Origin: Clostridia bacterium
GTDB taxonomy: Bacteria; Bacillota; Clostridia; UBA1381; UBA9506
Assembly (NCBI GenBank): GCA_017935435.1
Contig: JAGBHP010000045.1
Span: 1 to 48,303, forward strand
DNA: 48,303 nucleotides
Direction of reading: 5' to 3'
Part shown: piece after piece, positions 16,607 through 23,925 of the stretch
Numbering within the stretch: position 1 is the stretch's first letter
Layout: every line of letters starts with the position of its first letter
The notes under the pieces: generated by a model
The model's input: only the letters and a program-made list of their open reading frames with translations
What the model was told of the DNA's origin: nothing
Databases searched by the model: none
Made by a program: the position numbers and the translations under genes

Positions 16607-16656
16607 GTAGGGAATGCATTTATGCATTCCGAAAAACAAATGGATTTGTTCTCTAC
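16607..16656. repeat. 50-bp two-hairpin repeat with GTAG...CTAC ends
   Basis: GTAG at 16607-16610 and CTAC at 16653-16656 bound two adjacent hairpins: GGAATGCAT-tt-ATGCATTCC (16611-16630, with the flanking G on each side) and ACAAAT-gg-ATTTGT (16636-16649). The first hairpin is identical to the one inside the transposase gene at 598-622. It sits between rapZ and the terminator at 16700, like a small MITE/REPIN insertion. Confidence 0.75.
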
Positions 16657-16699
16657 AAAGGGTGTCGTATTGGCATACTCTAAAAGACAGTAATATTAT

Positions 16700-16733
16700 A
16701 AGGCTGAACGATTAATTTCGTTCAGCCTTTTTT
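16700..16733 (+). terminator. Rho-independent terminator of the glmM-glmS-rapZ operon
   Basis: A 12-bp stem (AAGGCTGAACGA 16700-16711, TCGTTCAGCCTT 16718-16729) with a 6-nt loop is followed by a T run. It is 130 bp from the rapZ stop because the 50-bp repeat lies in between. Confidence 0.88.
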
Positions 16734-16758
16734 GTAGGGGCAATTCACGAATTGCCCG
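16734..16758 (+). repeat. GTAG-type palindrome after the terminator
   Basis: GTAG followed by GGGCAATTC-ac-GAATTGCCC (16738-16757) and a closing G. Same layout as the palindromes at 681, 16607, 18084 and 40229, with different arms. Confidence 0.75.
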
Positions 16759-16834
16759 TTTTATAAGGTCTTAGGATTATCCTAAATATTGCGGAAAATG
16801 CGATACATTTTCCCACTTGTTACAGTACCGGACA

Positions 16835-17623
16835 TTATTTTTTAGATAATCTTGCTTCAGCAATACACGGAAATGACTTCATTGCATTTGATACAGCTGT
16901 TGTTCCGATGGTGTTCAAAAATTCTACATCAATTTTCAATAATTTAACACTTTCAACCGAAACATCAAAATTTGTTGACTTCATACCATATGACACTGCA
17001 GGAGAAGTATATAGCAACTTTCCATCGCCATAAATTTTTATTACCGAATTTCCAACTCTTGTATTTTCACTTTCTTTATGAGATATTGTTCCGCAGAAAG
17101 ACTTATATTGACCATTGAGAAAATATGATATACTTTCATTACATTCAAATGAACCATCTTTATTCTCCGTCGTACCCCCTGTATTTCCTAAATAATCATA
17201 AAGTTCAAACATAATTCCTCTATCAAATTTCGTATCATCCGACATTTTTGTGTTCTCCGGCAAAGCGGAAAATGAATTTCCAATAGCACTATATTCATAA
17301 TCAACATATCCCATCTGGTCTAACCAATCATAGTTTTTACTGCCTAATATAACGGTGCTTGTCTGTGCTTCCCAGTCAACCTCTTTATCAAATGCTTTTG
17401 CTATTGCTCTTACGGGCAAATATGTAGTTCCATTGTAAATAAACGGTTCAACCGCATTACCATTTACATCAGTTGGTTGATACTCTTTACCATCAATTAA
17501 AATCTTAATGCTATCATAAATAACATTAATAGTTTCAGATACTTGCTTTGCAAACGCCACTCCACTTGTCAGTATTGTTCCAATAAGCATACCTGCAATT
17601 AATCCTTGTAATCTTTTTTTCAT
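16835..17623 (-). CDS. Exported protein with copper-amine-oxidase-type stalk domain and NPCBM-like domain
   Basis: 262 residues. A signal peptide (KKRLQGLIAGMLIGTILTSGVAFA) is followed by a stalk domain of the copper amine oxidase N1 type (IKILIDGKEYQP, NGTTYLPVRAIAKAFDKEVDWE). The C-terminal 140 residues resemble NPCBM-type carbohydrate-binding modules (VIKIYGDGKLLYTS, SVKLLKIDVEF). No catalytic domain is present, so it is probably a cell-envelope binding or scaffold protein. The gene is divergent from the XRE regulator, and its promoter is covered by a tandem operator. A GGAGG-type site precedes ATG 17623. Confidence 0.82.
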   Translation of the reverse strand: MKKRLQGLIAGMLIGTILTSGVAFAKQVSETINVIYDSIKILIDGKEYQPTDVNGNAVEPFIYNGTTYLPVRAIAKAFDKEVDWEAQTSTVILGSKNYDWLDQMGYVDYEYSAIGNSFSALPENTKMSDDTKFDRGIMFELYDYLGNTGGTTENKDGSFECNESISYFLNGQYKSFCGTISHKESENTRVGNSVIKIYGDGKLLYTSPAVSYGMKSTNFDVSVESVKLLKIDVEFLNTIGTTAVSNAMKSFPCIAEARLSKK

Positions 17624-17657
17624 TTTGCTTTACCTCCAAAAATTTAATTTTAATATT

Positions 17658-17686
17658 ATTATACTCAATCTTTGAGTATAAGTCAA
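17658..17686 (-). promoter_or_regulatory. Promoter of the exported stalk-domain protein
   Basis: Minus strand: TTGACT (17681-17686), 17-bp spacer, TATAAT (17658-17663). The spacer is almost entirely one of the operator palindromes. Confidence 0.8.
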
Positions 17687-17704
17687 TACTCAATTTATGA
17701 GTAT
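17661..17704. promoter_or_regulatory. Tandem operator, two ATACTCA-N5-TGAGTAT palindromes
   Basis: Two copies of the same dyad, 17661-17679 (arms extend to 9 bp at 17660-17680) and 17686-17704, centred 25 bp apart. They lie between the divergent stalk-domain gene and the XRE gene and cover the former's promoter. The obvious candidate ligand is the XRE protein encoded at 17747. Confidence 0.78.
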
Positions 17705-17746
17705 GATATTCTTTTCTTGGAATGTCAAAATAGGAGTGTTGATATT

Positions 17747-17968
17747 ATGGATTATAGAACAAGGATAAGAAATTTGAGAGAAGATAACGATTACACACAA
17801 TCATATATAGGTACACTATTACAAAAATCTCAACAGGGATATAACCATATTGAAATAGGCAGAGCAGAATTGAAAATAGAAGATTTAGCTATCTTATGTA
17901 AATTGTATAATGTTTCTGCTGATTACATTATCGGACTAATACAAACTCCCAAAAGTTATGACAGATAA
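17747..17968 (+). CDS. XRE-family helix-turn-helix regulator
   Basis: 73 residues, essentially a lone Cro/C1-type HTH domain: YRTRIRNLREDNDYTQSYIGTLL, SQQGYNHIEIGRAELKIEDLAILCKLYNVSADYIIG. The start ATG 17747 is chosen for the AGGAG site at 17732-17736; longer in-frame starts lie inside the operator. With two dyads directly upstream it is probably an autoregulated repressor that also controls the divergent stalk-domain gene. Its stop is one base from the transposase start, suggesting coupled translation or a joint insertion. Confidence 0.88.
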   Translation: MDYRTRIRNLREDNDYTQSYIGTLLQKSQQGYNHIEIGRAELKIEDLAILCKLYNVSADYIIGLIQTPKSYDR

Positions 17969-17969
17969 T

Positions 17970-18464
17970 ATGAATCTCTCAAAACGGAAACCAACAAGAT
18001 TAAAAGGGTATGATTATAGTACACCAGGGGCATATTTTATTACAATCTGCGTAAAAGACAGAAAACAACTGTTGTCTAAAATCGTAGGGGCGGATAGCCA
18101 CATCGTCCCGAAAAACTATTTGTCAAATTGTGGTTTGATATGTGATAAATATATTAATAACATAAATAACAAATACGAAAATGTAACAGTTGATAAATAT
18201 GTTATAATGCCAAATCATATTCATTTGATTATCTTTCTTCACGGGACGATGAAGGCATCGTCCCCTACAAAGAACATTGAAACCATAATTCGTTCCTTTA
18301 AAACACTGGTTACAAAAGAAATCGGTTATTCCATTTGGCAACGTTCATATCACGACCACATAATTCGCGGTGAAAAAGATTATCAAAAGATATGGGAATA
18401 CATAAATACAAACCCTTTAAAATGGGAATCAGATTGTTTTTATAATAGCGAAACGGAGCCGTGA
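17970..18464 (+). CDS. Second Y1/REP-associated tyrosine transposase
   Basis: About 164 residues, homologous to the gene at 452-964 (shared: KRK.TRLK.YDYS, KYVIMPNHIH, SYHDHIIRGEKDY.KIWEYI.TN). The HUH pair is PNHIHLII. The start ATG 17970 aligns with the chosen start of the first copy; ATG 17958 would overlap the XRE gene. Two palindromes lie inside the reading frame: 18084-18110, translated as VGADSHIVP, and 18242-18268, translated around HGTMKASSPT. The second is at the same protein position as a palindrome in the other transposase. A hairpin at 18452-18480 overlaps the stop codon. Confidence 0.88.
   Translation: MNLSKRKPTRLKGYDYSTPGAYFITICVKDRKQLLSKIVGADSHIVPKNYLSNCGLICDKYINNINNKYENVTVDKYVIMPNHIHLIIFLHGTMKASSPTKNIETIIRSFKTLVTKEIGYSIWQRSYHDHIIRGEKDYQKIWEYINTNPLKWESDCFYNSETEP
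18084..18110 (+). repeat. GTAG-type palindrome inside second transposase gene
   Basis: GTAG followed by GGGCGGAT and ATCGTCCC arms that pair with one bulged G and one G.T pair (loop about AGCCAC). Translated in frame. Confidence 0.65.
18242..18268 (-). repeat. GTAG-type palindrome inside second transposase gene
   Basis: Perfect 9-bp inverted repeat GGGACGATG-aagg-CATCGTCCC (18243-18264) followed by CTAC, so GTAG leads on the minus strand. It occupies the codons right after the HUH motif, as does 681-705 in the first transposase. Confidence 0.85.
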
Positions 18465-18480
18465 TTTTCACGGCTCCGTT
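18452..18480 (+). terminator. Strong hairpin at the transposase 3' end
   Basis: 12-bp stem AACGGAGCCGTG / CACGGCTCCGTT with a 5-nt ATTTT loop overlaps the transposase stop codon. The T tail is short (GTTTAC), so it may be a weak terminator or an end structure of the transposon. Confidence 0.55.
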
Positions 18481-18524
18481 TACTGTCCTTATGAGTCCAT
18501 CTCTTAATCGATGCCCTTTTTTTC

Positions 18525-18553
18525 TTTACTTTTTTTATTTCACGTGATATAAT
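18525..18553 (+). promoter_or_regulatory. Promoter of the MocR-like/FliB-like pair
   Basis: TTTACT (18525-18530), 17-bp spacer, TATAAT (18548-18553). A GGAG site follows at 18584-18587, rather far (16 bp) from the ATG at 18604. Confidence 0.65.
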
Positions 18554-18603
18554 ATTTTTGGTTATATTAATCCATTTAAAAAAGGAGAAAAAGATATACT
18601 CAG

Positions 18604-19701
18604 ATGAGATATACAATTGACAAGAATGCAAAAGAAACTGCATATTTGCAGTTATATAAGCTAATTCGCAGGGATATAACAGACGGAGTTTACAAGTACG
18701 GTGCAAAGCTTCCATCCAAGCGGAATTTAGCATTAGAGGCAGGTGTGAGCGTAATTACGGTAGAGCACACCTTTAATATTCTTTGCGACGAAGGCTACAT
18801 TGAGCCTAAAGAGCGCAGTGGCTACTATGTAATTTATAAAAGCGGTGAGCTATACTCCTCTCCCGAATCCGAAGAAAGAGAAATTTCACTTAGTCAAAAG
18901 CACCACACGAGTGAGGAAAGCTTTCCTTTTTCCGTACTTTGTAGAACTATGCGCTACGTTTTATCTGCACGAGCCGAAGAGATTCTTCTAAAATCGCCCA
19001 ATCTTGGAAGTCCTGAGCTTAGGAAAGCAATTTCGTTATACCTTTTAAGAAGTAAAGGAATGAACGTTTTACCCGAGCAGATTGTAATCGGGTCAGGCGC
19101 AGAATATTTGTACAGTTTGATAGTACAACTCTTGGGAAGAAATGTAATTTTCGGACTTGAAAACCCGTCGTACGAAAAAATTCACAGCGTATATTTAGCA
19201 AACGGTGCAAAATGTGAATTTTTGAAAATGGGCAAAAACGGTATCAAAAGCGCAGAGCTTGAAAAGACTAAAGCAAACGTTTTGCACGTCACACCCTTTA
19301 ACAGTTTCCCGAGTGGAATAACCGCAACGGCATCAAAGCGAATGGAGTACATTAAGTGGGCAAAAGAGCGAGGCGGAATTATCATCGAAGACGATTTCGA
19401 TTCAGAATTTACGGTTTCAACCAAAAATGAGGACACAGTTTTTTCTTTAGAGCCTCACAAAACCGTCATATATATAAACACCTTTTCAAAAACCATTGCC
19501 CCGTCTGTGAGGGTCGGATATATGGTGCTCCCAAAAGAGCTTATGAACACATTTTTAAGCAAAATAGGCTTTTATTCCTGCACAGTTCCCGTTTTTGAGC
19601 AGTTCGTTTTAGCCGAGCTTTTAAACAACGGTGATTTTGAAAGGCACATTAACAGAATCAGAAGAAAAAGACGCCAAAAAAGACTGGAGGGTGAAAAATG
19701 A
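18604..19701 (+). CDS. MocR/PdxR-type regulator, shortened at the C-terminus
   Basis: 365 residues: an N-terminal GntR-type winged helix (YKLIRRDITDGVYKYGAKLPSKRNLALEAGVSVITVEHTF) joined to an aminotransferase-like fold I domain. IVIGSGAEYLYSLIVQLLG, IIEDDFDSEF and the PLP-lysine segment NTFSKTIAPSVRVGYMVLP are intact. MocR proteins usually have about 450-500 residues; this one ends in HINRIRRKRRQKRLEGEK, where the C-terminal small domain would start, so roughly 100 residues are missing. Its stop overlaps the next start (ATGA). It may be a truncated, possibly non-sensing regulator; no pyridoxal or amino-acid gene is adjacent to suggest a target. Confidence 0.85.
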   Translation: MRYTIDKNAKETAYLQLYKLIRRDITDGVYKYGAKLPSKRNLALEAGVSVITVEHTFNILCDEGYIEPKERSGYYVIYKSGELYSSPESEEREISLSQKHHTSEESFPFSVLCRTMRYVLSARAEEILLKSPNLGSPELRKAISLYLLRSKGMNVLPEQIVIGSGAEYLYSLIVQLLGRNVIFGLENPSYEKIHSVYLANGAKCEFLKMGKNGIKSAELEKTKANVLHVTPFNSFPSGITATASKRMEYIKWAKERGGIIIEDDFDSEFTVSTKNEDTVFSLEPHKTVIYINTFSKTIAPSVRVGYMVLPKELMNTFLSKIGFYSCTVPVFEQFVLAELLNNGDFERHINRIRRKRRQKRLEGEK

Positions 19702-20609
19702 GTGTTTTTGCTCCCGATTATTATAAAGATTTTAAGTGCATAGCCTCCCTCTGCCGTCACAACTGTTGCATTGGCTGGGAGATAGATATTGACAAAAAAA
19801 CGATGAAAAAATATGAAAATACAAAAGGCAATTTTAAAAAAAGACTTGATGAAAGCATCACAGAAACAGACGGCACAAATCACTTTATTTTAGGCGAAAA
19901 CGAGCGTTGTCCTTTTTTAAATAATAACAATCTTTGCGACATAATTTTAAATTTGGGCGAGGATAATTTATGCCAGATTTGTGCTGACCATCCCAGATTT
20001 ATGAATTTTTACGAAGAGCGTGAAGAAATCGGGCTTGGACTTAGCTGCGAAGAAGCAGCAAGGCTTATAATCACAAAAAAAGATAAAACTAAAATCGTGC
20101 CTCTTGATAACTCAAAAGCAGAAGATAGTTTTTTTGTAAATTACCGCAATAAGCTTTTTTCCATCGCCCAAAACCGTGAAAAAACGGTTGTAGAGCGTGA
20201 AAAAGAGCTTTTAGCCGAGATTGATGCTCGTTTTATCGAAACTTCGTGGAAAAAATGGGAAGAAATTTTTTCTTCTCTTGAAATACTCGACCCAAACTGG
20301 AAAAATTACATATCGCTCATCGGAAAAGATGTGCCCGAGCCTGTTTTCGCTGACTTTGAAATACCATTTGAACAACTGCTCTGCTATTTTTTATTCAGAC
20401 ACTCAGAGCCTGCTTTTTTATTTGGCGACTTTAAAGAAACCGTTATGTTTTCGGTTTTAAGCGTAAGAATAATACGAAAAATCTTTTCAGCTAAAATTTA
20501 TGCGCAAAAAAGAGCTGATATTTCCACACTTTTAGAAATAATACGTATGTATTCCTCCGAAATTGAATACTGCGAAGAAAATACAGACAAATTGTTTGAT
20601 TTACTATAA
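19698..20609 (+). CDS. FliB-family (lysine-N-methylase-like) protein
   Basis: 303 residues. The Cys-rich N-terminus (YYKDFKCIASLCRHNCCIGWEIDIDKKT), ERCPFLNNNNLCDI and LCQICADHPRFMNFY match the FliB family, named for flagellin lysine methylation in Salmonella. The cysteines probably bind a metal or Fe-S centre. No flagellar genes are in the window, and FliB-type genes are widespread in non-flagellated Clostridia, so the methylase function is uncertain. It is translationally coupled to the shortened MocR-like gene through an ATGA overlap with GGAGGG upstream. Confidence 0.8.
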   Translation: MSVFAPDYYKDFKCIASLCRHNCCIGWEIDIDKKTMKKYENTKGNFKKRLDESITETDGTNHFILGENERCPFLNNNNLCDIILNLGEDNLCQICADHPRFMNFYEEREEIGLGLSCEEAARLIITKKDKTKIVPLDNSKAEDSFFVNYRNKLFSIAQNREKTVVEREKELLAEIDARFIETSWKKWEEIFSSLEILDPNWKNYISLIGKDVPEPVFADFEIPFEQLLCYFLFRHSEPAFLFGDFKETVMFSVLSVRIIRKIFSAKIYAQKRADISTLLEIIRMYSSEIEYCEENTDKLFDLL

Positions 20610-20636
20610 ATTTTTACACTTTTTACTAATAAAAGT

Positions 20637-20665
20637 TTGCATTTTACAATAAAATATGATATAAT
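20637..20665 (+). promoter_or_regulatory. Promoter of hisS-aspS
   Basis: TTGCAT (20637-20642), 17-bp spacer, TATAAT (20660-20665). The leader is only about 45 nt, too short for a T-box. Confidence 0.72.
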
Positions 20666-20718
20666 CAATAAAATGTAGAAGTATTTAAAAAAAATCCGAT
20701 GAAATGGGGGTTGCTTTT

Positions 20719-21969
20719 ATGATAAAGGCTCCGCGAGGAACACATGATGTGCTGCCTCAAGAGGTATATAAATGGCAGGCGGTTGAAAAGAAGATAAGGG
20801 AGCTGTGTAAGGATTTTGCTTACGCAGAAATAAGAACTCCCATGTTTGAGCATACAGAGCTTTTTGAGCGTGGTGTTGGTGAAACCACCGACGTTGTTCA
20901 AAAGGAAATGTATACATTTTTAGACAAGGGTGACAGAAGTATTACGCTTCGACCCGAGGGAACGTCGCCTGTTGTTAGAAGTTTTGTTGAAAATTCGCTT
21001 TACGCTCTTCCACAGCCTACTAAGCTTTACTACATTTCGGACTGTTTCCGTTATGAAAAGCCACAGGCAGGCAGACTCCGTGCTTTTCACCAGTTTGGTG
21101 TTGAGGTTTTCGGTGCAGAAGGTGCTCAAATTGACGCAGAAGTTATTTCAATGGCAATGATGCTCTTTAAGCGTTTCGGCGTAACAGGCATTGAGCTTAA
21201 CATTAACTCTATCGGCTGTCCGACTTGCCGAAAGGTGTATAATGAAGCTTTAAAGGAATATTTTAAGCCTCACTTAGATGACCTTTGCGAAACCTGCCGT
21301 GGAAGATATGAAAAAAATCCGCTTAGAATTTTAGACTGTAAGTCACCTGAATGTAAAGAGATTTATAACTCTGCTCCCGTGCTTTTAGACCATATCTGTC
21401 CTGATTGTTTGGAGCATTTTGAACAACTCAAAAAGTATCTTGACATTATGGGCATAAAGTACAGCGTTGACCCGACTATTGTAAGAGGTCTTGATTATTA
21501 TACAAAGACCGTTTTTGAAATCGTTTCTAAAAATATCGGCGCCCAGGGCACAGTTTGCGGCGGCGGCAGATATAACGGACTCGTTTCCGAGCTTTCAGGC
21601 CCCGAGGTTCCGGGCGTTGGCTTCGGTCTTGGTATTGAGCGTCTGCTCCTTACACTCGATAATTTAGGAATTGAGCTTGAAAATGACAATAAGGTTGATG
21701 TTTTTGTTGCATCAATCGGCGAAAATGCAGATATCTTCGTGCAAAAGCTTGTTTACGATTTAAGAAACGCAGGCGTTAAGGCTGAGCGTGATTATTTGGG
21801 AAGAAGCGTAAAAGCACAGATGAAATACGCAAATAAAATAGGTGCTCATTTTTCATTCGTTTTGGGTGATGATGATATTTCATCAAACAAAGCAGTTGTT
21901 AAAAACATGGAAACAGGTGAACAGGAAGAGGTTTCCTTAGACAAAATATGCGAATACTTCACAAAGTGA
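20719..21969 (+). CDS. hisS: Histidyl-tRNA synthetase
   Basis: 416 residues, class II aminoacyl-tRNA synthetase. [14 protein letters not shown] is the typical start; motif 2 ([23 protein letters not shown]), the histidine-specific motifs [12 protein letters not shown] and GGGRYNGL, motif 3 ([13 protein letters not shown]) and the C-terminal anticodon-binding domain are present. ATG 20719 follows GGGGG by 8 bp. It is 17 bp from aspS, a common Firmicute arrangement. Confidence 0.96.
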   Translation: MIKAPRGTHDVLPQEVYKWQAVEKKIRELCKDFAYAEIRTPMFEHTELFERGVGETTDVVQKEMYTFLDKGDRSITLRPEGTSPVVRSFVENSLYALPQPTKLYYISDCFRYEKPQAGRLRAFHQFGVEVFGAEGAQIDAEVISMAMMLFKRFGVTGIELNINSIGCPTCRKVYNEALKEYFKPHLDDLCETCRGRYEKNPLRILDCKSPECKEIYNSAPVLLDHICPDCLEHFEQLKKYLDIMGIKYSVDPTIVRGLDYYTKTVFEIVSKNIGAQGTVCGGGRYNGLVSELSGPEVPGVGFGLGIERLLLTLDNLGIELENDNKVDVFVASIGENADIFVQKLVYDLRNAGVKAERDYLGRSVKAQMKYANKIGAHFSFVLGDDDISSNKAVVKNMETGEQEEVSLDKICEYFTK

Positions 21970-21986
21970 ACGGAGGAAAAATATAA

Positions 21987-23774
21987 ATGGAAAACTTACA
22001 AGGTTTAAAAAGAACGCATATGTGCGGAGAGCTTTCACTCGCCGATAAAGGTAAAACAGTTACCGTTATGGGCTGGGCGCAGTTCTACCGTAACTTAGGC
22101 GGTGTTATATTTGTTTATTTAAGAGATAGAAGCGGTATCGTTCAGCTTGTTTTTAATGCAGAAAACAACAAAGAGCTTTTTGAAAAAGCAGATACCATCA
22201 GAAGTGAGTTTGTCTTAGCCGCTGTCGGTGAGGTTTTAGAGCGTGACGCTTCAAACATCAACGACAAGGTTTCAACAGGTCAGATTGAAATTAAAGTCGA
22301 AGAGCTCAGAATTTTATCAAAAGCTGAAACTCCTCCGATTTATATTGAAGAAGACAGCGATGTTCGTGAAGAAGTTCGCTTAAAATACAGATATCTTGAT
22401 TTAAGAAGACCCGATATGCAGCGCATAATGCAGACACGTCACAAAATCTGCAAGCTTGCAAGAGATTATTTTGATGAAAACGGCTTTTTGGAGATTGAAA
22501 CACCAATTCTTACCAAGTCAACTCCCGAAGGCGCAAGAGATTACCTCGTGCCGAGCCGTGTGCATCCCGGAAAATTCTATGCACTCCCCCAATCACCTCA
22601 GCAGTATAAACAGCTTCTTATGATTTCGGGTATGGACAGATATTTCCAGATTGCAAAATGTTTCCGTGACGAAGACCTGCGTGCTGACCGTCAGCCTGAA
22701 TTTACACAGATTGACCTTGAAATGTCTTTCGTAAACGTTGATGACGTTATCGAAATGAATGAAGGCTTTATGAAAAAGATATTTAAGGAAATTTTAGGAA
22801 AAGATATTACTCTTCCGCTTCCGAGAATTACTTATAAAGAGGCTATGGAGCGTTTTGGTTCTGATAAGCCTGACACTCGCTTTGGCTTAGAGCTTGTAAA
22901 TATTTCAGACTGCGTAAAGGATTGCGGATTTAAGGTTTTTGCTGACACCATTAAAAATGGCGGTTCTGTTCGTGCAATTAACTGCAAGGGCGGAAACGAA
23001 AAACTTTCCCGTCGTGATTTAGACGCACTCGGCGAATTTGTTAAAACCTACCGTGCAAAAGGTTTAGCATGGATGAACGTTTGCGAAAACGAATTAAAAT
23101 CACCTATCGCTAAATTCTTAACACAGGAAGAAATTGACAGCATCTTAAATACAATGGGTGCTGAAGTCGGTGACATCATTATGATTGTTGCAGACCGTGA
23201 CCAGATTGTGTTTGACGCTCTCGGTGCTCTTCGTTTAGAGCTTGCTAAACGCTTTGAGCTTACAGATAAAGATACTTTCGACTTACTTTGGGTTACAGAG
23301 TTCCCGCTTTTAGAGTATGCCGAAGACGAAGGTCGTTTTGTTGCAAAACACCACCCCTTCACCTCACCTATGGATGAAGATATTCACCTGTTAGATGACC
23401 ATGCTGAAGACGTTCGTGCTAAAGCTTATGACCTCGTATTAAACGGAACAGAGCTTGGCGGTGGTAGCGTTAGAATATTTAACACAGACCTTCAGCAGAA
23501 GATGTTTGAAACAATCGGCTTTACAAAAGAAGAGGCTTGGAACCGTTTCGGTTACTTTATGGATGCTTTCCGTTACGGAACACCTCCGCACGGCGGAATG
23601 GCTTATGGTCTCGACAGACTTGTTATGCTCCTTACAGGTCGTGATTCTATCCGTGACGTTATTGCCTTCCCGAAGGTTAAGGACGCATCAGAAATTATGA
23701 CAAGTGCGCCCGGCGAGGTTGATAACGTTCAGCTTAAAGAGCTTTCTATAAAGATGGATATTTGTGAGGAATAA
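21987..23774 (+). CDS. aspS: Aspartyl-tRNA synthetase
   Basis: 595 residues, the long bacterial form. N-terminal OB-fold anticodon-binding domain (VMGWAQFYRNLGGVIFVYLRDRSGIVQLVF), class II core (FLEIETPILTKSTPEGARDYLVPSR, FRDEDLRADRQPEFTQIDLEMSF), inserted GAD domain (about residues 290-420), then HHPFTSPMDED and motif 3 AYGLDRLVMLLTG. GGAGG precedes the ATG. The second gene of the hisS-aspS operon. The sequence does not tell whether it is discriminating or also charges tRNA-Asn. Confidence 0.96.
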   Translation: MENLQGLKRTHMCGELSLADKGKTVTVMGWAQFYRNLGGVIFVYLRDRSGIVQLVFNAENNKELFEKADTIRSEFVLAAVGEVLERDASNINDKVSTGQIEIKVEELRILSKAETPPIYIEEDSDVREEVRLKYRYLDLRRPDMQRIMQTRHKICKLARDYFDENGFLEIETPILTKSTPEGARDYLVPSRVHPGKFYALPQSPQQYKQLLMISGMDRYFQIAKCFRDEDLRADRQPEFTQIDLEMSFVNVDDVIEMNEGFMKKIFKEILGKDITLPLPRITYKEAMERFGSDKPDTRFGLELVNISDCVKDCGFKVFADTIKNGGSVRAINCKGGNEKLSRRDLDALGEFVKTYRAKGLAWMNVCENELKSPIAKFLTQEEIDSILNTMGAEVGDIIMIVADRDQIVFDALGALRLELAKRFELTDKDTFDLLWVTEFPLLEYAEDEGRFVAKHHPFTSPMDEDIHLLDDHAEDVRAKAYDLVLNGTELGGGSVRIFNTDLQQKMFETIGFTKEEAWNRFGYFMDAFRYGTPPHGGMAYGLDRLVMLLTGRDSIRDVIAFPKVKDASEIMTSAPGEVDNVQLKELSIKMDICEE

Positions 23775-23854
23775 ATTTAAAAATTTATTTACAATTTAAA
23801 CACAATCTTTACACAATTATATTATATACTTAAAAAGTATAGGGCTTAATTTAC

Positions 23855-23887
23855 TATGCGTTTCATGCCAGAGGTATGAAACGCATA
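23855..23887. promoter_or_regulatory. 12-bp dyad in the leader of the ABC operon
   Basis: TATGCGTTTCAT (23855-23866) and ATGAAACGCATA (23876-23887) form a perfect inverted repeat with a 9-bp centre (GCCAGAGGT). No T run follows, so it is more like an operator or mRNA hairpin than a terminator. The ABC ribosome binding site is 24 bp further on. Confidence 0.6.
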
Positions 23888-23925
23888 AGTGTACATATGA
23901 AAAAATAAAGAGAGGAGATTTTTGC

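Larger units (their letters stand above)
16571..16834. other. Repeat-rich spacer after rapZ
   Basis: No gene. It holds a TGCC-tgac-GGCA palindrome (16577-16587) whose 15-base context matches 367-381 in reverse complement, a 50-bp double-hairpin repeat (16607-16656), a terminator (16700-16733), another GTAG hairpin (16734-16758) and a small TTAGGAT-t-ATCCTAA dyad near 16771-16785. Confidence 0.7.

Noticed and set aside
19698-20609. Evidence for flagella
   Set aside because: FliB-family genes occur widely without flagellar loci, and no other flagellar gene is present.
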